A stretch of DNA of 64,000 bases from Leifsonia sp052114085 (lineage in GTDB: Bacteria; Actinomycetota; Actinomycetes; Actinomycetales; Microbacteriaceae), in the NCBI RefSeq assembly GCF_052114085.1, contig NZ_JBFREB010000001.1, positions 3,472,001-3,536,000 on the forward strand. The letters are read 5' to 3'. This document shows, piece by piece, positions 53,403-62,315 of this stretch. The position numbers and the translations under genes are program-made. How positions within the stretch are numbered: the stretch's first letter is position 1; the number at the start of each line of letters is the position of its first letter. Under the pieces are notes generated by a model. The model worked only from the letters and a program-made list of their open reading frames with translations. It was not told the DNA's origin and ran no database searches.

Positions 53403-54494
53403 ATGCGCAAAATCGCACTCGCGACAGTGGCTGTCGCAGCTGCCGCCGCGCTCGCCCTGACCGGCTGCTCGTCGAGCCGCTCCGGTTCGGACAGCAGCTC
53501 CGCGTCCGGCTTCGCCAAGGACTCCACCATCGGTGTCGCCCTTCCGACTAAGACGTCGGAGAACTGGGTTCTCGCCGGTGGCCTGTTCACCGACGGTCTC
53601 AAGGAGGCCGGCTTCAAGGGCGACGTCCAGTACGCCGGTGGTTCGGGTGTCTCCGACCAGCAGTCGCAGATCCAGTCGATGATCACCAACGGCGCCAAGG
53701 TCGTCATCATCGGCGCCGTCGACGGTGGCCAGCTCGCCGCGCAGGCCAAGGCCGCGCACGACGCCGGCGCGACCGTCATCGCGTACGACCGCCTCATCCT
53801 GAACACGAACGACGTGGACTACTACGTCGCGTACGACAACGAGAAGGTCGGCGAGCTGCAGGGTCAGGCCCTCCTCGACGGCATGAAGGCCAAGTTCCCG
53901 GACAAGAAGAACTTCAACATCGAGCTCTTCTCCGGTTCGCCGGACGACGCCAACTCGGCTGTGTTCTTCAACGGTGCGATGAAGGTCCTCCAGCCGAAGA
54001 TCGACGACGGCACCCTGAAGGTCGTCTCGGGCCAGACCGACATCAAGCAGACCTCGACCCAGGGCTGGCTGCCGGCGAACGCGCAGACCCGCATGGACAA
54101 CCTGCTCGCCAAGAACTACGCCTCGGCGGAGCTCGACGGCGTCCTGTCGCCGAACGACACCCTGGCCCGCGCCATCATCACCTCGGTGAAGGGTGCTGGC
54201 AAGCCGGTCCCGACCGTCACCGGTCAGGACTCGGAGGCCGAGTCGGTCAAGTCCATCATGGCGGGCGAGCAGTACTCGACCATCAACAAGGACACCCGCA
54301 ACCTCGTCAAGCAGGCCATCGACATGGTCAAGGACCTGCAGGCGGGCAAGAAGCCGGCCACGAACGACGACAAGTCGTACGACAACGGCAAGAAGGTCGT
54401 CCCGGCCTTCCTGCTGAAGCCGGTCATCGTCACCAAGGAGAACGCGGCCGAGGCGTACGCCAACGACCCGACCCTGGAGCCGCTGACCAAGTAA
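53403..54494 (+). CDS. chvE: Multiple-monosaccharide-binding lipoprotein (ChvE family)
   Basis: This 363-residue periplasmic-type binding protein has a lipoprotein signal with lipobox LTGC (Cys22), then a Ser-rich linker and the two-lobed type I fold (IGVALPTKTSENWVLAGGLF; YDRLILNTNDVDYYVAYDN; LSPNDTLARAIITSVKGAG; VTGQDSEAESVKSI). The family binds arabinose, galactose, xylose or glucose. It follows the permease by 55 bases and is closed by a strong terminator. Confidence 0.95.
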   Translation: MRKIALATVAVAAAAALALTGCSSSRSGSDSSSASGFAKDSTIGVALPTKTSENWVLAGGLFTDGLKEAGFKGDVQYAGGSGVSDQQSQIQSMITNGAKVVIIGAVDGGQLAAQAKAAHDAGATVIAYDRLILNTNDVDYYVAYDNEKVGELQGQALLDGMKAKFPDKKNFNIELFSGSPDDANSAVFFNGAMKVLQPKIDDGTLKVVSGQTDIKQTSTQGWLPANAQTRMDNLLAKNYASAELDGVLSPNDTLARAIITSVKGAGKPVPTVTGQDSEAESVKSIMAGEQYSTINKDTRNLVKQAIDMVKDLQAGKKPATNDDKSYDNGKKVVPAFLLKPVIVTKENAAEAYANDPTLEPLTK

Positions 54495-54521
54495 CTCCCG
54501 TTCGCACCCTCGTGTGAACAC

Positions 54522-54558
54522 GAAAGGGGCCGGAGCGCTGAGCGCTCCGGCCCCTTTC
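54522..54558 (+). terminator. Terminator of the sugar ABC operon
   Basis: A perfect 18-bp inverted repeat runs from GAAAGGGGCC (54522) to GGCCCCTTTC (54558) with one central base. It lies 27 bases after the chvE stop. A second, bulged hairpin lies at 54559-54583 and could serve the minus-strand gene at 54687. Confidence 0.9.
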
Positions 54559-54686
54559 CCGATCCGTCCCCCGACGGGATCGGTTCCCCCTGGCCGAGAC
54601 AGCATCAGGTTAGGTCCGGCACGACATTCGCGGCATCCGGGCCAGCACGGATATGCCGATCGGTGCAGACTCCGTGGAGCCGTCCG

Positions 54687-55058
54687 TCAGACGGAAACGG
54701 GCGCGTCGCGACGAAGTGCGGCGCGGTAGAAGCGCACCATCTCTGCCGCCGACGGGCGCTGAGCAGCCATCGTCGCCGCGTCGGTCCGCCGGGCCGCCAG
54801 ATGGTGACGCCATGACTCCGCGGCGCAGCGGTGGTCCCAGGCAGCGGCAGCGGCCGCCTCCAGCGTTCGGCACCATCCGATGAGCTCGCGCCCCTCCGAC
54901 GTCGGCGCCCAGGTGACGGCGCGGAACCACACGTCCGGCCGATTCGGGTCCCCGAACGCGAACCGGCGGATCACGCCGTACGGCGCTCCGAGCGAACCCT
55001 GGCGCAGCAGCCACTCCGAGGGCTGCGCGTTCGCCACGGGGTGCCAGGATGCGCTCAC
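54687..55058 (-). CDS. Hypothetical protein, 123 residues
   Basis: The product is soluble and rich in Trp and Arg, with the segment SEWLLRQGSLGAPYGVIRRFAFGDPNRPDVWFRAVTW. A helix rich in Ala and Arg follows. There are no membrane spans or signal peptide. No family is recognised. The gap to AzlD (downstream neighbour) suggests it is a separate unit. Confidence 0.65.
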   Translation of the reverse strand: MSASWHPVANAQPSEWLLRQGSLGAPYGVIRRFAFGDPNRPDVWFRAVTWAPTSEGRELIGWCRTLEAAAAAAWDHRCAAESWRHHLAARRTDAATMAAQRPSAAEMVRFYRAALRRDAPVSV

Positions 55059-55101
55059 AGCGTCACGGTATGTGCGGCCGCCGACACCCGCTCGGCGGTG
55101 G

Positions 55102-55407
55102 CTACGTGAGCAAGCGGATGAGTGCGGCGACCACGGCCGCGGCCGGCACCACGATGATGAACGGGACCCGCAGCGCGTAGAGTCCCGCCGCGATCGCGAC
55201 CGCTGGAAGGCGCGCGTCGAGCTGGAGCGACTGACCGGCGCCGAGGGTCTGCACGCAGATCAGCGCAGCGAGCAGCGCCGCGGTCAGGAGGTCGCTGACG
55301 CGGGCCACGGTGGGATGGTCGAGTGCCTTCGGCGGGACCATCCAGCCGATCGCCTTGAGAGCGAGCACCGCGATCGATCCGAGGAGGATGACGTGCCAGG
55401 TGGTCAC
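55102..55407 (-). CDS. azlD: AzlD-family branched-chain amino acid export subunit
   Basis: This 101-residue protein has about four hydrophobic spans and the AzlD-type segments ALKAIGWMVPP and VARVSDLLTAALLAALI. With AzlC it exports branched-chain amino acids or analogues. The GTG at 55407 overlaps the azlC stop (GTGA). The longer frame reading through azlC is not the gene. Confidence 0.9.
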   Translation of the reverse strand: MTTWHVILLGSIAVLALKAIGWMVPPKALDHPTVARVSDLLTAALLAALICVQTLGAGQSLQLDARLPAVAIAAGLYALRVPFIIVVPAAAVVAALIRLLT

Positions 55408-56144
55408 GGTTCCACCTCCCGCTCCATGGGGATCGCTTCGGGATGCGGCGGATCGTCGCGACGACCGAACACGTTGAGCACCCCCATCACGACGGCGACG
55501 ACGGCGGCCGCCAGCACGGGGAGGCCGGGCATCAGGAACGGTGTGAGGAGGGTCGCGACGAAAGCACCGGCGACCGCGACCGCCTGGGTCTGTCGTGCCT
55601 TGAGCCGGGGCCAGAGCAGGCCGAGGAAGGCGGCGGCCGCTGCCGCGTCGAGCCCGTAGGCCTTCACGTCTCCGATCAGGTTGCCGAGCAGCGCTCCGGC
55701 GAGGGTCATCAGGTTCCAGCCGATGTACACGACCAGCCCGGTCACCCAGAAGCCGATGCGCTGCGCCCTCGGCTCCTTCTGCGCGATGGCGACGGCGGTG
55801 GATTCGTCGATGGTGAGCTGCACGGCACCCGCGCGCCTCCAGAACCCGGGGCCGATGACCCGCGAGAGCCGCAGTGCGTAGAAGGAGTTGCGCACGCCCA
55901 GCAGCGCGGCGCTCGCGATGGCGGTGCCGCCAGCCGCGACCCCTCCCGACGCGAGCACGCCGATCAGGGCGAATTGGGACCCACCGCTGAACATGACGAG
56001 GCTGAGGACGCACGCTTGCCAGACGTCGAGTCCCGAGGCGGTCGCGAGCGCGCCGAAGGAGATTCCGTACAGTGCCGTCGCGATGCCGACGGCCCAGCCG
56101 GAGCGGGCCGCGGCGCGTTCCTCGCTGGTCGGTTCCTGGCGCAT
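55404..56144 (-). CDS. azlC: AzlC-family branched-chain amino acid permease
   Basis: This 246-residue protein has about six membrane spans with the AzlC pattern YGISFGALATASGLDVWQACVLSLVMFSGGSQFA and LGVRNSFYALRLS. It forms a two-gene operon with azlD. No Lrp-type regulator is adjacent, although one occurs at 10957. Confidence 0.92.
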   Translation of the reverse strand: MRQEPTSEERAAARSGWAVGIATALYGISFGALATASGLDVWQACVLSLVMFSGGSQFALIGVLASGGVAAGGTAIASAALLGVRNSFYALRLSRVIGPGFWRRAGAVQLTIDESTAVAIAQKEPRAQRIGFWVTGLVVYIGWNLMTLAGALLGNLIGDVKAYGLDAAAAAAFLGLLWPRLKARQTQAVAVAGAFVATLLTPFLMPGLPVLAAAVVAVVMGVLNVFGRRDDPPHPEAIPMEREVEP

Positions 56145-56175
56145 CGCCTCCCGACCTTACCGCCTGGTGAGAGCG

Positions 56176-56721
56176 TTAGTTGAACAGCCGGTCGACCAGG
56201 TGCTCGGCGGTGGTGTCCTCCAGCGTCCAGGGCAGGAAGATCACGCGGTAGATGACGGGCGCGATGACGACGTCGAGGATGTCGTCGGCGGTGACCGCGG
56301 TGTCGGGGTAGCGCCCGAGCAGCATGTTGGCCTCGATGCGGCGGTTGCGCAGGCAGTACGACTGCTGCTCGCCGGCAGCCGAGGCACCGCCGCGCAGGAG
56401 CGCTGCATTGACCGGGTTTCGGTAGTGGTCGACGATTTCGCGCGTCCAGGCGGTGAGGTCGCTGCGCAGGTCGCCGTTCTCGGGCAGCGGGCGCTCGGGG
56501 TCGAGCTGGTACGTCGCGATGTCGTTGATGAGCGTGGGGAGGTCGCCCCAGCGTCGGTAGATGCTGGTCGGATTGACGCCGGCGCGCTCGGCGATCATCG
56601 GGACGGTGACCCTGTCCTGACCTTTTTCTTCGACGAGTTCTTCGACGGCGGTCCGCACGTTGTGGATGACCGCCGCGCTGCGGCCGCCCGTGCGCTTGGA
56701 CGGTGTGGTCGTGGTATCCAT
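56176..56721 (-). CDS. TetR-family repressor
   Basis: This 181-residue regulator has an N-terminal helix-turn-helix (VTVPMIAERAGVNPTSIYRRWGDLPTLINDI) and a C-terminal ligand domain of the TetR_C type. It is divergent from the MFS transporter gene. The 88-base intergenic region carries two copies of a perfect palindrome, so it probably represses both genes until an effector binds. Confidence 0.93.
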   Translation of the reverse strand: MDTTTTPSKRTGGRSAAVIHNVRTAVEELVEEKGQDRVTVPMIAERAGVNPTSIYRRWGDLPTLINDIATYQLDPERPLPENGDLRSDLTAWTREIVDHYRNPVNAALLRGGASAAGEQQSYCLRNRRIEANMLLGRYPDTAVTADDILDVVIAPVIYRVIFLPWTLEDTTAEHLVDRLFN

Positions 56722-56732
56722 AGGAATAGCTT

Positions 56733-56798
56733 AAAGCAAATCTTGTTGCTTTTTAACAGTCCCGCACTTATAGTCGCAAAAGCAATCCTATTTGCTTT
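56733..56798. promoter_or_regulatory. Twin TetR operators and MFS promoter
   Basis: AAAGCAA-N6-TTGCTTT occurs at 56733-56752 and 56779-56798, with identical half-sites and 46 bases between copies. The right half of the first copy supplies TTGCTT (56746-56751) as a -35, and TATAGT (56769-56774) is the -10, 17 bases apart. The second operator ends just before the MFS ribosome binding site. Confidence 0.85.
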
Positions 56799-56809
56799 AA
56801 GGAGCCGAC

Positions 56810-58063
56810 ATGACTACAGCCGAAGAGACCCGCACCGGGGGCATGCTCGCCGTCCGGCCGGCCGCCGTCCGGAAGTCCGGCGGTCCGTTCCGGCTTCGCC
56901 CGACTGCCGCCTTCGCCGGCACGGCGCTCGCCTTCGTCGCCGTGGCGCTCGCGGTCGGCGCTCCCAGCCCGCTCTTCGTCCTGTACGAGCAGGAGTGGGG
57001 GTTCCAGCCGTGGCTGCTCACCGTGGCCTTCGCCATCTACGCCGTGACGCTGCTCATCACCCTCCTGATCGCCGGCTCGCTGTCCGACCACATCGGGCGT
57101 CGCCCGGTGCTGATCGGCGCACTCGCGCTGCAGGTCGTGGCGATGCTGGTGTTCCTCTTCGCCCCGGACATCGGCTGGATCATCGGCGCCCGCTCCATCC
57201 AGGGCGTCGCGACGGGAGCCGCGATGAGCACCTTCACCGCCGCGCTCGTCGAGCTGGCCCCGGAGAAGCAGAAGAAGCTCGGTGCCACCATCGGCAGCAC
57301 CGCACCCGTCGGCGGCATCGCGATCGGTGCATTCCTCACCGGTCTCGCCGTGCAGTTCGTTCCGCAGCCGACCACCCTGGTGTTCATCACCCTGGCGCTG
57401 CTGTTCGCCGCCGGAATCCTGGTGATCGTGGCCTCGCCGGAGACGGTGGTGCGTCGCCCTGGAGCGGTCCGGTCGCTCATCCCGCGCCTGCTGATCCCCG
57501 CTGCCGCCCGCCGCGAGTTCATCGGTGCGCTCCCGCTCTTCATCGCGACCTGGATGCTCGCGGGCCTCTTCATCGGACTGTCTCCGTCCATCCTCCACGG
57601 CATCTTCCACCTCGACAGCGGGCTCCTGAATGGCGCGATCGTCGCCGTCCCGCCGGCCGTCGGCGCGGTGGCCGGCCTGCTTCTCACCCGCGCGGTCGCG
57701 CGGACCACGGTCGTGTGGTCGATGGCGGCGATCCTGGTCGGCGTCGCGGTGGCCGCGGTCGGGATCGGCGCCGCCGTCCTGCCGCTGCTCTTCGTCGGAG
57801 CGACCGTCGCCGGTGGCGGCTTCGGGGCCGGGTTCTCGGGGATGCTGCGCATCCTCGCGCCACTCGCTCCGAACGACCAGCGCGCCGAACTCTTCGCCGG
57901 GATCTTCCTGGTCAGCTACCTCGCATACGGGCTTCCGGCCCTGGTCGCGGGTGAGCTGATCGGAATCATCGGCCTGCTGCCGACCGCGCTGGGCTACTCC
58001 GCGGCGATCGCCGCCGCCTCCGTCGTCGCCCTGATCGTGCAGGCGCTCAAGCCACGTCGATGA
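56810..58063 (+). CDS. MFS transporter
   Basis: This 417-residue major facilitator protein has twelve predicted spans. The motif A variant SDHIGRRPVLIG lies in the loop after the second span, and the family repeat is seen in the second half. It is probably a drug exporter, judged by the divergent TetR gene and operators. The ATG at 56810 follows TTAAGGAG. It overlaps the convergent oxidoreductase gene by 17 bases. Confidence 0.93.
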   Translation: MTTAEETRTGGMLAVRPAAVRKSGGPFRLRPTAAFAGTALAFVAVALAVGAPSPLFVLYEQEWGFQPWLLTVAFAIYAVTLLITLLIAGSLSDHIGRRPVLIGALALQVVAMLVFLFAPDIGWIIGARSIQGVATGAAMSTFTAALVELAPEKQKKLGATIGSTAPVGGIAIGAFLTGLAVQFVPQPTTLVFITLALLFAAGILVIVASPETVVRRPGAVRSLIPRLLIPAAARREFIGALPLFIATWMLAGLFIGLSPSILHGIFHLDSGLLNGAIVAVPPAVGAVAGLLLTRAVARTTVVWSMAAILVGVAVAAVGIGAAVLPLLFVGATVAGGGFGAGFSGMLRILAPLAPNDQRAELFAGIFLVSYLAYGLPALVAGELIGIIGLLPTALGYSAAIAAASVVALIVQALKPRR

Positions 58064-59066
58064 GTACCTTGCCCACGACGCCGCCCTCAACGGCGTCGTG
58101 GCCCGCCGCGGTCTGGTCGAGCGGGAATCGCGTGATCGGGAGGCCGTGGTCGGCGCCCACCCGCAGCGCGCCGTCGGTTGCCGCCGCGGACACCGCGCGG
58201 ACTGCGGCCTCCTTGGCCTCGGATGCCACGGTGTACGTGAGGAGGAACTGCCAGCGCAGGTTCTTGGCCATGCTCGGGCGCACCGGGATGGTCACCGAGT
58301 CGGCGCCGGGCGCGTCGGCGTAGCTCGCGATTGTGGCGTTCGCATTCGTGACCTTCACGTCGAGCTCGGCGTTCGCGGCCACGTTCACCTCGACCACGAT
58401 GTCGACGCCACGTGGTGCGAGGGCACCGATCGCCTGCGCGGTGTCCGGCTCGGTGTAGTTGACGACGTGGTGCGCTCCCGCGGCGCGGGCCAGTTCGGCC
58501 TTGTCGTGGCTGCTGACCGTGGCGATGACCGTCGCTCCCGCCCAGACGGCGAGCTGGATGGCGGCGTGGCCCACCGCGCCCGCGCCTCCGGCGACCAGCA
58601 CCGTGCGGCCGTCCAGCGATCCGGGCGTCAGCTCGGCGGCTGCGTGCTCGTACGAGGTGAGCGCCCGGTGGGCGGTCAGGGCCGGGATGCCGAACGACGC
58701 GCCCTCGTCGAAGCTCACGTCCTTGGGGAGGGCGACCACGAGGTTCTGAGGCAGGACGACGAGTTCCTGAGCCGTGCCGTCCGGGCGCTGGTAGGCGGCG
58801 TCCCACACCCACACCCGGTCGCCGGCCGCGAAGCCGGTCACTCCCTCGCCCACCTCGTCGATGACCCCTGCCCCGTCCTGGTTCGGTACCTGAGGCCGGG
58901 GAAGCTGCTTCGATCCGCTGCCCTTCCGTGCCTTCCAGTCCGTGGGGTTGACGCCGGACACGTGGATGCGCACGCGCACCTCGCCGGGGCCGGCATGGGG
59001 CTCTTCGCGCTCGCCGAAGGTCAGAACGTCGGAATCACCGGTCGCGGAGTAGGTCACAGCCTTCAT
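58047..59066 (-). CDS. NADPH:quinone oxidoreductase-like protein
   Basis: This 339-residue protein is a zinc-independent MDR-type reductase. It has VRVRIHVSGVNPTDWKARKG, DGAGVIDEVGEGV and the nucleotide motif VLVAGGAGAVGHAAIQLA. It lacks the catalytic and structural zinc cysteines of alcohol dehydrogenases. The ATG at 59066 gives the family N-terminus MKAVTYSATGDSDVL. The substrate is not known. Confidence 0.93.
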   Translation of the reverse strand: MKAVTYSATGDSDVLTFGEREEPHAGPGEVRVRIHVSGVNPTDWKARKGSGSKQLPRPQVPNQDGAGVIDEVGEGVTGFAAGDRVWVWDAAYQRPDGTAQELVVLPQNLVVALPKDVSFDEGASFGIPALTAHRALTSYEHAAAELTPGSLDGRTVLVAGGAGAVGHAAIQLAVWAGATVIATVSSHDKAELARAAGAHHVVNYTEPDTAQAIGALAPRGVDIVVEVNVAANAELDVKVTNANATIASYADAPGADSVTIPVRPSMAKNLRWQFLLTYTVASEAKEAAVRAVSAAATDGALRVGADHGLPITRFPLDQTAAGHDAVEGGVVGKVLIDVA

Positions 59067-59110
59067 GGCACCAGCCAACCATGACCGGAGGCGTCGTGCG
59101 AGAGCGTCGC

Positions 59111-60298
59111 TCAGCCGGCCGAGCAGGCGCCGGAGCTGATCGGGGCAGAGCCAACGGACGACAGCACGGGCCGGAGCTCGGCCAGGGTCAGCGCGTAGCC
59201 GGTGTCCGCGTCGGTGGCGCTCCGGGCGAACACGACTCCCGCGACCTGTCCGTTCTGGTCGAGCAGGGGTCCCCCCGAGTTTCCGGGGCGGACGACGCCG
59301 CGCAGCGAGTAGATGTCGCGATCGACGCTCCCGCTCTGGTAGATGTCGGTTCCGCGTGCGGTGACGCGGTCGCGCACACGCTGCGGAGACACGGTGAACG
59401 GGCCGTCGCCCGGGTATCCCACGGCATAGGCGGGGGCGCCCGCCGTCAGGTCGGGGCCGACGTCGAGCGCCGGTGCGGTGAGGTCGGTCACGTCGAGCAC
59501 GGCGAGGTCGCGCGACGGGTCGAAGGCGACGAGCGTCGCCCGCTCCACGCTCGTGCTCCCGGACATCCGGACGACGACGGACGAGGCCCCGGCGACCACG
59601 TGCGCGTTGGTCACCACGCGACCGCGCTGCAGGACCCATCCCGTGCCCTCGGAGTCGACGCCGCAAGCGGGCTTCGATGCGAGCACGGTGACCACGGACT
59701 GCTCCGACCGGGCGACCGAGGCCGGGACCGAGGGGTCGGGTTCGGGGACCGCGCGGATCGCCTCCGCACCCGCGAAGACCTTCGGCAGCCCGGCACCGGC
59801 CAGCGCATCGTCGACCGCACCCAGGACGGCCGAGGAGGGCAGGGGCGCCATGCCGTTCAGCGTGGCGACGACGCGCGACGAGTTCGCGGCCTGCACCACC
59901 GTGGCCAGGCTGGTCGCCAGGGCGAACCCGGCGAGCAGCCAGACGACGACCCCCCAGGTCAGAAGACCGAGGATCGCGCCGACGAGAGAGTCGAGCCACC
60001 GGACCGGTCCTCGGCGCAAGAGCTTGCCGATGATGGAGGCCAGCGCGCCGGCGATGGCGTAGATCGCTCCGGCGCAGACCAGGATAACGATGCCGGCCAC
60101 CACGGAGCGCTCGGTGACCCCGCTGAACCCGAACGCAGCGAACCAGTCGACCACGATGGGAGCGAGTGTCAGCCCGAGCCACAGCCCGAGGCCCAGCCCG
60201 ACCAGCGTCCCGGCAGCGCGGATGGCGCCCTTGCTCCAGCCGGCCGCGACGGCAAGGATGCCGAGCACCACGAGCACGACGTCGACCACGATCTCCAC
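59111..60298 (-). CDS. MarP-like membrane serine protease (CvpA plus trypsin-like domain)
   Basis: This 395-residue protease has four membrane spans of the CvpA type (residues 1-145) and an extracellular chymotrypsin-like domain. The triad is His233 (TNAHVV), Asp264 (SRDLAVLDV) and Ser341 (PGNSGGPLLD). Cysteines at 212 and 392 match the disulfide of M. tuberculosis MarP, which protects cells from acid and oxidative stress. The GTG at 60298 gives the family length; an in-frame start at 60337 is an alternative. Confidence 0.94.
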   Translation of the reverse strand: MEIVVDVVLVVLGILAVAAGWSKGAIRAAGTLVGLGLGLWLGLTLAPIVVDWFAAFGFSGVTERSVVAGIVILVCAGAIYAIAGALASIIGKLLRRGPVRWLDSLVGAILGLLTWGVVVWLLAGFALATSLATVVQAANSSRVVATLNGMAPLPSSAVLGAVDDALAGAGLPKVFAGAEAIRAVPEPDPSVPASVARSEQSVVTVLASKPACGVDSEGTGWVLQRGRVVTNAHVVAGASSVVVRMSGSTSVERATLVAFDPSRDLAVLDVTDLTAPALDVGPDLTAGAPAYAVGYPGDGPFTVSPQRVRDRVTARGTDIYQSGSVDRDIYSLRGVVRPGNSGGPLLDQNGQVAGVVFARSATDADTGYALTLAELRPVLSSVGSAPISSGACSAG

Positions 60299-60435
60299 GA
60301 GGCATACCCTGCCGTACGGAACTGGGCGACTGCTCAACCCCCGGTGAGCGTCCGCTGGCCCAGCACCCCTGTCGGTCCACGCGGCCGAGGGCTACCGTCC
60401 GAAAGCGAACCCATCAAACAGTGACGGAGGACACC

Positions 60436-60582
60436 ATGTCGGATCCCAGAGCCAACGGCGACGACGAGCGCGAAGACCTCGACCCGGGCGAGCGCCAGTA
60501 CACGAGCGCCGACCTGACAGCGCACGACCCCGAAGAGGGCCAGATCGGCGAGTCGGGGGAGTCGGGGGACCCGACCGACTAG
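60436..60582 (+). CDS. Acidic micro-protein, 48 residues
   Basis: The ATG at 60436 follows ACGGAGGA at good spacing. The product is very rich in Asp, Glu and Gly, has no hydrophobic segment and is probably disordered. Its TAG overlaps the stop of the opposite-strand micro-gene by four bases (CTAG). No family is recognised. Confidence 0.65.
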   Translation: MSDPRANGDDEREDLDPGERQYTSADLTAHDPEEGQIGESGESGDPTD

Positions 60583-60722
60583 AGGCGACCGTCTTCCTCG
60601 TCGCCGTCGTCGACCGAGTCGGGCTCAGGCAGTGTCACCGGCACGATGTCCGGATCCATCTGACCCTCGGGGACGAGGTCCGGGAAGTCCGAGGTCTGCT
60701 GGTCACCACTCTGTCTGGCCAT
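60579..60722 (-). CDS. Acidic micro-protein, 47 residues, convergent with the 48-residue one
   Basis: Translation from the ATG at 60722 (minus strand) gives MARQSGDQQTSDFPDL followed by an Asp/Glu/Pro-rich remainder, ending at TAG (60581-60579). No hydrophobic segment is present. The gene is short, but composition and arrangement resemble the convergent micro-gene. Expression is not proven by sequence alone. Confidence 0.5.
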   Translation of the reverse strand: MARQSGDQQTSDFPDLVPEGQMDPDIVPVTLPEPDSVDDGDEEDGRL

Positions 60723-60823
60723 GCGCGAACGTTACGCCAGCGATCCCGGCGCGGATAGTCCCAGGGTGGACCTTCGCAGGTCGCCACGGCGCGCGTCGGG
60801 AGCCAGCGCGCCGCGGCGAGCCC

Positions 60824-61522
60824 TCACTCCTTCGGCTCCTCCGAGTCGGGTGTCTCGGTCGTCGTCGGCGGTTTGCGGCGAGCGGTGAGCAGCACGATGA
60901 CCACTCCGATGATCGCCAGCACGACGATGGCGATCGCGATGCCGATCACCAGGCCGAGATCAGTGCCGCTCCCCGCGGCGGCGGTCGGCTGGGGGGTGGA
61001 CGCGGTAGCCGTGGCGGGCGAGGTGGCCCCACTCCCTGAGCCGGTCGCCGCCGGAGCCGATGTCGAGCTCGGGGTCGTGGTGGCTCCGCACGGCGTCGAC
61101 GCGGACCCGTCCGCGGCGGTGGCCCCGGCAGGCGGCTGATAGGTGAACGTGTACGACGACGACACCGTGTGTCCGTCCGCGGAGACGATCTGGTACGTCA
61201 CCGTGTACGTGCCGGCGGAGCCGAGCGCGACGGGTGCGCTGAGCTTCGTGTCGGCCGCGGTCGCGCATCCGGTCTCGAAGTGGCGGGTGCCGGAGTCGGG
61301 GCCGGTGACCGTCAGCAGGTTCGTCGAGCCGTTGCCCGACAGATCCAGCACGCGGTCGTTGAAGGTGAGTGACACCGAATCCAGCTGAGACGTCACCGTG
61401 GAGTCGGCGGACGGGTCGCTGCCGACGAGATAGTCGTGCGCGTCGGCGGCGGCCGCGGGGGCCAGCGCGAGGGCGGCGGCCGCGGCGATACCGGCGGCCG
61501 CGGCGATCAGCCTGTTCCTCAT
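60824..61522 (-). CDS. copC: CopC-domain copper-binding protein
   Basis: This 232-residue protein has a signal peptide (residues 1-28), a CopC domain starting at HDYLVGSDPSAD with the late SADGHTVSSSYTF motif, a Ser/Thr/Pro-rich linker and a C-terminal membrane span (about 188-212). The His right after the expected cleavage site (ADA|HD) is the CopC copper ligand. Its start overlaps the ycnI stop (ATGA). Confidence 0.9.
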   Translation of the reverse strand: MRNRLIAAAAGIAAAAALALAPAAAADAHDYLVGSDPSADSTVTSQLDSVSLTFNDRVLDLSGNGSTNLLTVTGPDSGTRHFETGCATAADTKLSAPVALGSAGTYTVTYQIVSADGHTVSSSYTFTYQPPAGATAADGSASTPCGATTTPSSTSAPAATGSGSGATSPATATASTPQPTAAAGSGTDLGLVIGIAIAIVVLAIIGVVIVLLTARRKPPTTTETPDSEEPKE

Positions 61523-62256
61523 CCCTGCACCTTACGCTCGCGGCTGCGGCTCACCCGAGTGAGGGCGAACACGGCGATGACCAGTGCGATCGCTCCGAGC
61601 GCGAGACCGCCGACGCCCACCGCAAGGGAGACGACCGTCGCCGTCGTCCCCGCTGTCGCAGACTCGGGTTTCGGCGTGGAGGTCGCCACGAGCGCCGGCG
61701 CACCACCCTCTGCGGGAGCCGGGTCGTCGATGTAAAGGGTCGGCGCGGGATGCTCGGGCTCCTTACCGGAGGCGGGAGTCGGCTGATCCCAGTCGACGAC
61801 GGTGCCGTCGGAGTAGTACTGGTGGGTCGGAAGCGCGACGGAACCGGTGTCCGGAACGGCACCCGCCGACACCGTGAACTGCTGGAACTGTCCCGGCGCG
61901 ATCTGGACGCCGGTGTCGGCCGTCCAGGTGACGCGGATGGGCGCCTCCGTGATCGTGCCGTCGTCCGTCTTCACGGGCTCGGCGAGCTTCTCGGTGTCGA
62001 CGGTGGTCGTCCATCCCGCGAGCGGGAGGTAGCTCACCGACGTGAACGGTGTCTTGGTCGGTAGGTCGACGACCAGCTTGACCGTGCCGGCCGTCGCCGA
62101 CTCGGTCGGCACCTTGAAAGTGAGGTTCGTGTAGCTGCCCGGCGTCGCCGTTCCGGGGTCGACGTGGACGTGCGCGCTCGCCGCGAGCGGTGAGGTGGCG
62201 AGGAGCAGAGCGGTGGATGCCGCCGCGATGGACGCGGCGAACGTGGTCTTTTTCAT
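61519..62256 (-). CDS. ycnI: YcnI-like copper-binding protein (DUF1775)
   Basis: This 245-residue protein has a signal peptide ending at ASA, so the mature N-terminus is His29 (HVHVDPG), as in YcnI Cu(II) binding. A DUF1775 domain follows (residues ~30-160) with TWTADTGVQIAPGQFQQF and VVDWDQP, then a linker and a membrane span near 210-232. It is co-transcribed with copC. Confidence 0.92.
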   Translation of the reverse strand: MKKTTFAASIAAASTALLLATSPLAASAHVHVDPGTATPGSYTNLTFKVPTESATAGTVKLVVDLPTKTPFTSVSYLPLAGWTTTVDTEKLAEPVKTDDGTITEAPIRVTWTADTGVQIAPGQFQQFTVSAGAVPDTGSVALPTHQYYSDGTVVDWDQPTPASGKEPEHPAPTLYIDDPAPAEGGAPALVATSTPKPESATAGTTATVVSLAVGVGGLALGAIALVIAVFALTRVSRSRERKVQG

Positions 62257-62287
62257 GGGAGGTCCCTTGTGATCGGATCGTCGGTAG

Positions 62288-62313
62288 GCGTGTGCGTGTG
62301 CGCGTGCGCGTGT
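62288..62313. repeat. Alternating purine-pyrimidine tract
   Basis: A 26-base GC/GT alternating run lies between the membrane protein gene and ycnI. Such tracts can adopt Z-DNA under supercoiling. Confidence 0.75.
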
Positions 62314-62315
62314 CG

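Noticed and set aside
55888..57954. Plus-strand frame of 688 residues over azlC, the TetR gene and the MFS gene
   Set aside because: It crosses the twin operators and is out of frame with the MFS gene; the product has no recognisable domain.
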